Of a stretch of DNA of 64,000 nucleotides, positions 63,414 through 64,000 are shown piece after piece; within the stretch, counting starts at the first letter, position 1, and each line of letters opens with the position of its first letter. The notes under the pieces were generated by a model. It saw only the letters and a list, made by a program, of their open reading frames with translations, was not told the origin of the DNA and ran no database searches. Origin of the DNA: an uncultured bacterium (lineage in GTDB: Bacteria; Margulisbacteria; Marinamargulisbacteria; SXXA01); contig CAIPHK010000001.1 in the NCBI GenBank assembly GCA_903864835.1, positions 1 through 64,000 on the forward strand. The letters run 5' to 3'. A program made the translations under genes and the position numbers.

Positions 63414-64000
63414 GTGTTAAATGCACTTATTCGATATGCGTTAAAGAACCGATTTGTTGTCTTGCTAATAGCGAGTGGCATGATGGCATACGGGGTATGG
63501 GTGGGGGCCAATTTACCCGTAGATGTATTTCCGGACCTTAATCGGCCGACTGTCACTGTTTTGACGGAAGCGCATGGATTAGCCCCTGAAGAAGTCGAAA
63601 CCTTAGTGAGCCTTCCTATTGAGACTGTCATGAATGGGCTGCCCGGTGCGACGCGTATTCGGTCGTCGAGCGGGGTGGGTATTTCGATTGTCCACGTTGA
63701 ATTTGCTTGGGGAACAGATAGTTTCCGCAATCGGCAATTTGTGGCGGAAAGGCTTCAATTATTAGGGGATCGTTTGCCCAACGATATGCGTCCGGTAATG
63801 GGGCCAATGACATCGATTATGGGGGAGATTCAGTTCGTTGGATTGGCGTCCCATGACGATAGCGTGTCCCAGATGGATCTGCGGACACTGGCCGATTGGG
63901 TGGTGCGACCTCGGTTGATGGGGATTCCGGGGATAAGCCAAGTGGTGGTGATGGGCGGGGAAGTGAAGCAATATCGAATTCTCGTATCGAGTGACCGTTT
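63414..64000 (+). CDS. RND efflux pump inner-membrane subunit, heavy-metal type (partial)
   Basis: The frame from GTG 63414 stays open to the window end (195 codons). Its first membrane helix (RFVVLLIASGMMAYGVWV) is followed by LPVDVFPDLNRPTVTVLTEA, GLAPEEVETLVSLPIET, LPGATRIRSSSGVGISIV and FVAERLQLLGDRLP. These match the start of the periplasmic porter domain of CzcA/CusA-type (HME) RND proteins of about 1000 residues. A CAGGAA ribosome-site-like sequence precedes the GTG. Its adaptor and channel genes are not seen upstream, so they may lie downstream of the window. Confidence 0.9.
   Translation, partial: MLNALIRYALKNRFVVLLIASGMMAYGVWVGANLPVDVFPDLNRPTVTVLTEAHGLAPEEVETLVSLPIETVMNGLPGATRIRSSSGVGISIVHVEFAWGTDSFRNRQFVAERLQLLGDRLPNDMRPVMGPMTSIMGEIQFVGLASHDDSVSQMDLRTLADWVVRPRLMGIPGISQVVVMGGEVKQYRILVSSDR

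Noticed and set aside
1-64000. CRISPR array, rRNA operon or prophage
   Set aside because: No regularly spaced direct repeats, no rRNA sequence and no phage structural or integrase gene were seen anywhere in the window.

Overview
The window reads as a piece of chromosome from a diderm (Gram-negative) bacterium. It has three outer-membrane efflux systems or parts of them, UppP, MreB, an outer-membrane-type TolC/NodT pair, a SPOR-domain protein and several Sec signal peptides. Housekeeping genes are mixed in affinity: MetX/MetW and a Pol II-type PolB resemble proteobacterial genes. A GuaB3-type IMP dehydrogenase, a DevBCA-like ABC exporter and a cysteine-rich HisRS recall cyanobacteria-like lineages. 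I cannot name the species; an uncultured candidate-phylum relative (for example Margulisbacteria) is only a guess.

Layout. 1-1.53 kb: a decaying minus-strand envelope operon, with two genes broken by in-frame stops and a truncated DUF4105 gene. 1.7-7.1 kb: a minus-strand TolC-EmrA-EmrB efflux operon followed by a periplasmic binding protein, with a divergent TetR regulator and palindromic operators between them. 7.2-11.2 kb: a plus-strand ABC permease-ATPase-adaptor-TolC exporter. 11.3-13 kb: a small Cys-rich membrane protein and a eukaryotic-like protein kinase. 13-22 kb: topB, hisS-aspS-hisA, guaA-guaB3 and bioA. 22-28 kb: a small membrane protein, a 480-base non-coding stretch, ppx-ppk and ilvE. 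28-31.7 kb: rplU-rpmA-obg-proBA. 31.7-35.8 kb: metX-metW-MBL hydrolase-SpoIIE phosphatase and tRNA-Gly. 35.8-38.4 kb: uppP and a helical-repeat protein. 38.5-42.2 kb: a micro-ORF, patatin, SPOR protein, maf and mreB. 42.3-45.9 kb: two tandem unknown HExxH proteins behind a small disordered protein. 46.1-51.9 kb: accC-nusB-ribE-ribBA-ribH and a DegV-like protein. 52-55.4 kb: metH. 55.6-60.1 kb: a secreted protein, an aberrant PolB, a degenerate receiver-kinase and azoR. 60.2-63.2 kb: two divergent MurI-family paralogs. 63.4 kb to the end: the start of an RND pump.

The most unusual content is as follows. The PolB homolog keeps its exonuclease and clamp-binding motifs but has lost the polymerase catalytic motifs. 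The paired zinc-protease-like proteins lie behind a perfect 33-bp palindrome. The enlarged MurI-like pair carries N-terminal extensions that look like mitochondrial presequences. The non-RD kinase and the receiver-kinase with a lost phospho-acceptor also deviate from their families. Together these suggest, without proving it, a lineage with a set of poorly described accessory proteins, some perhaps acting on a eukaryotic host.
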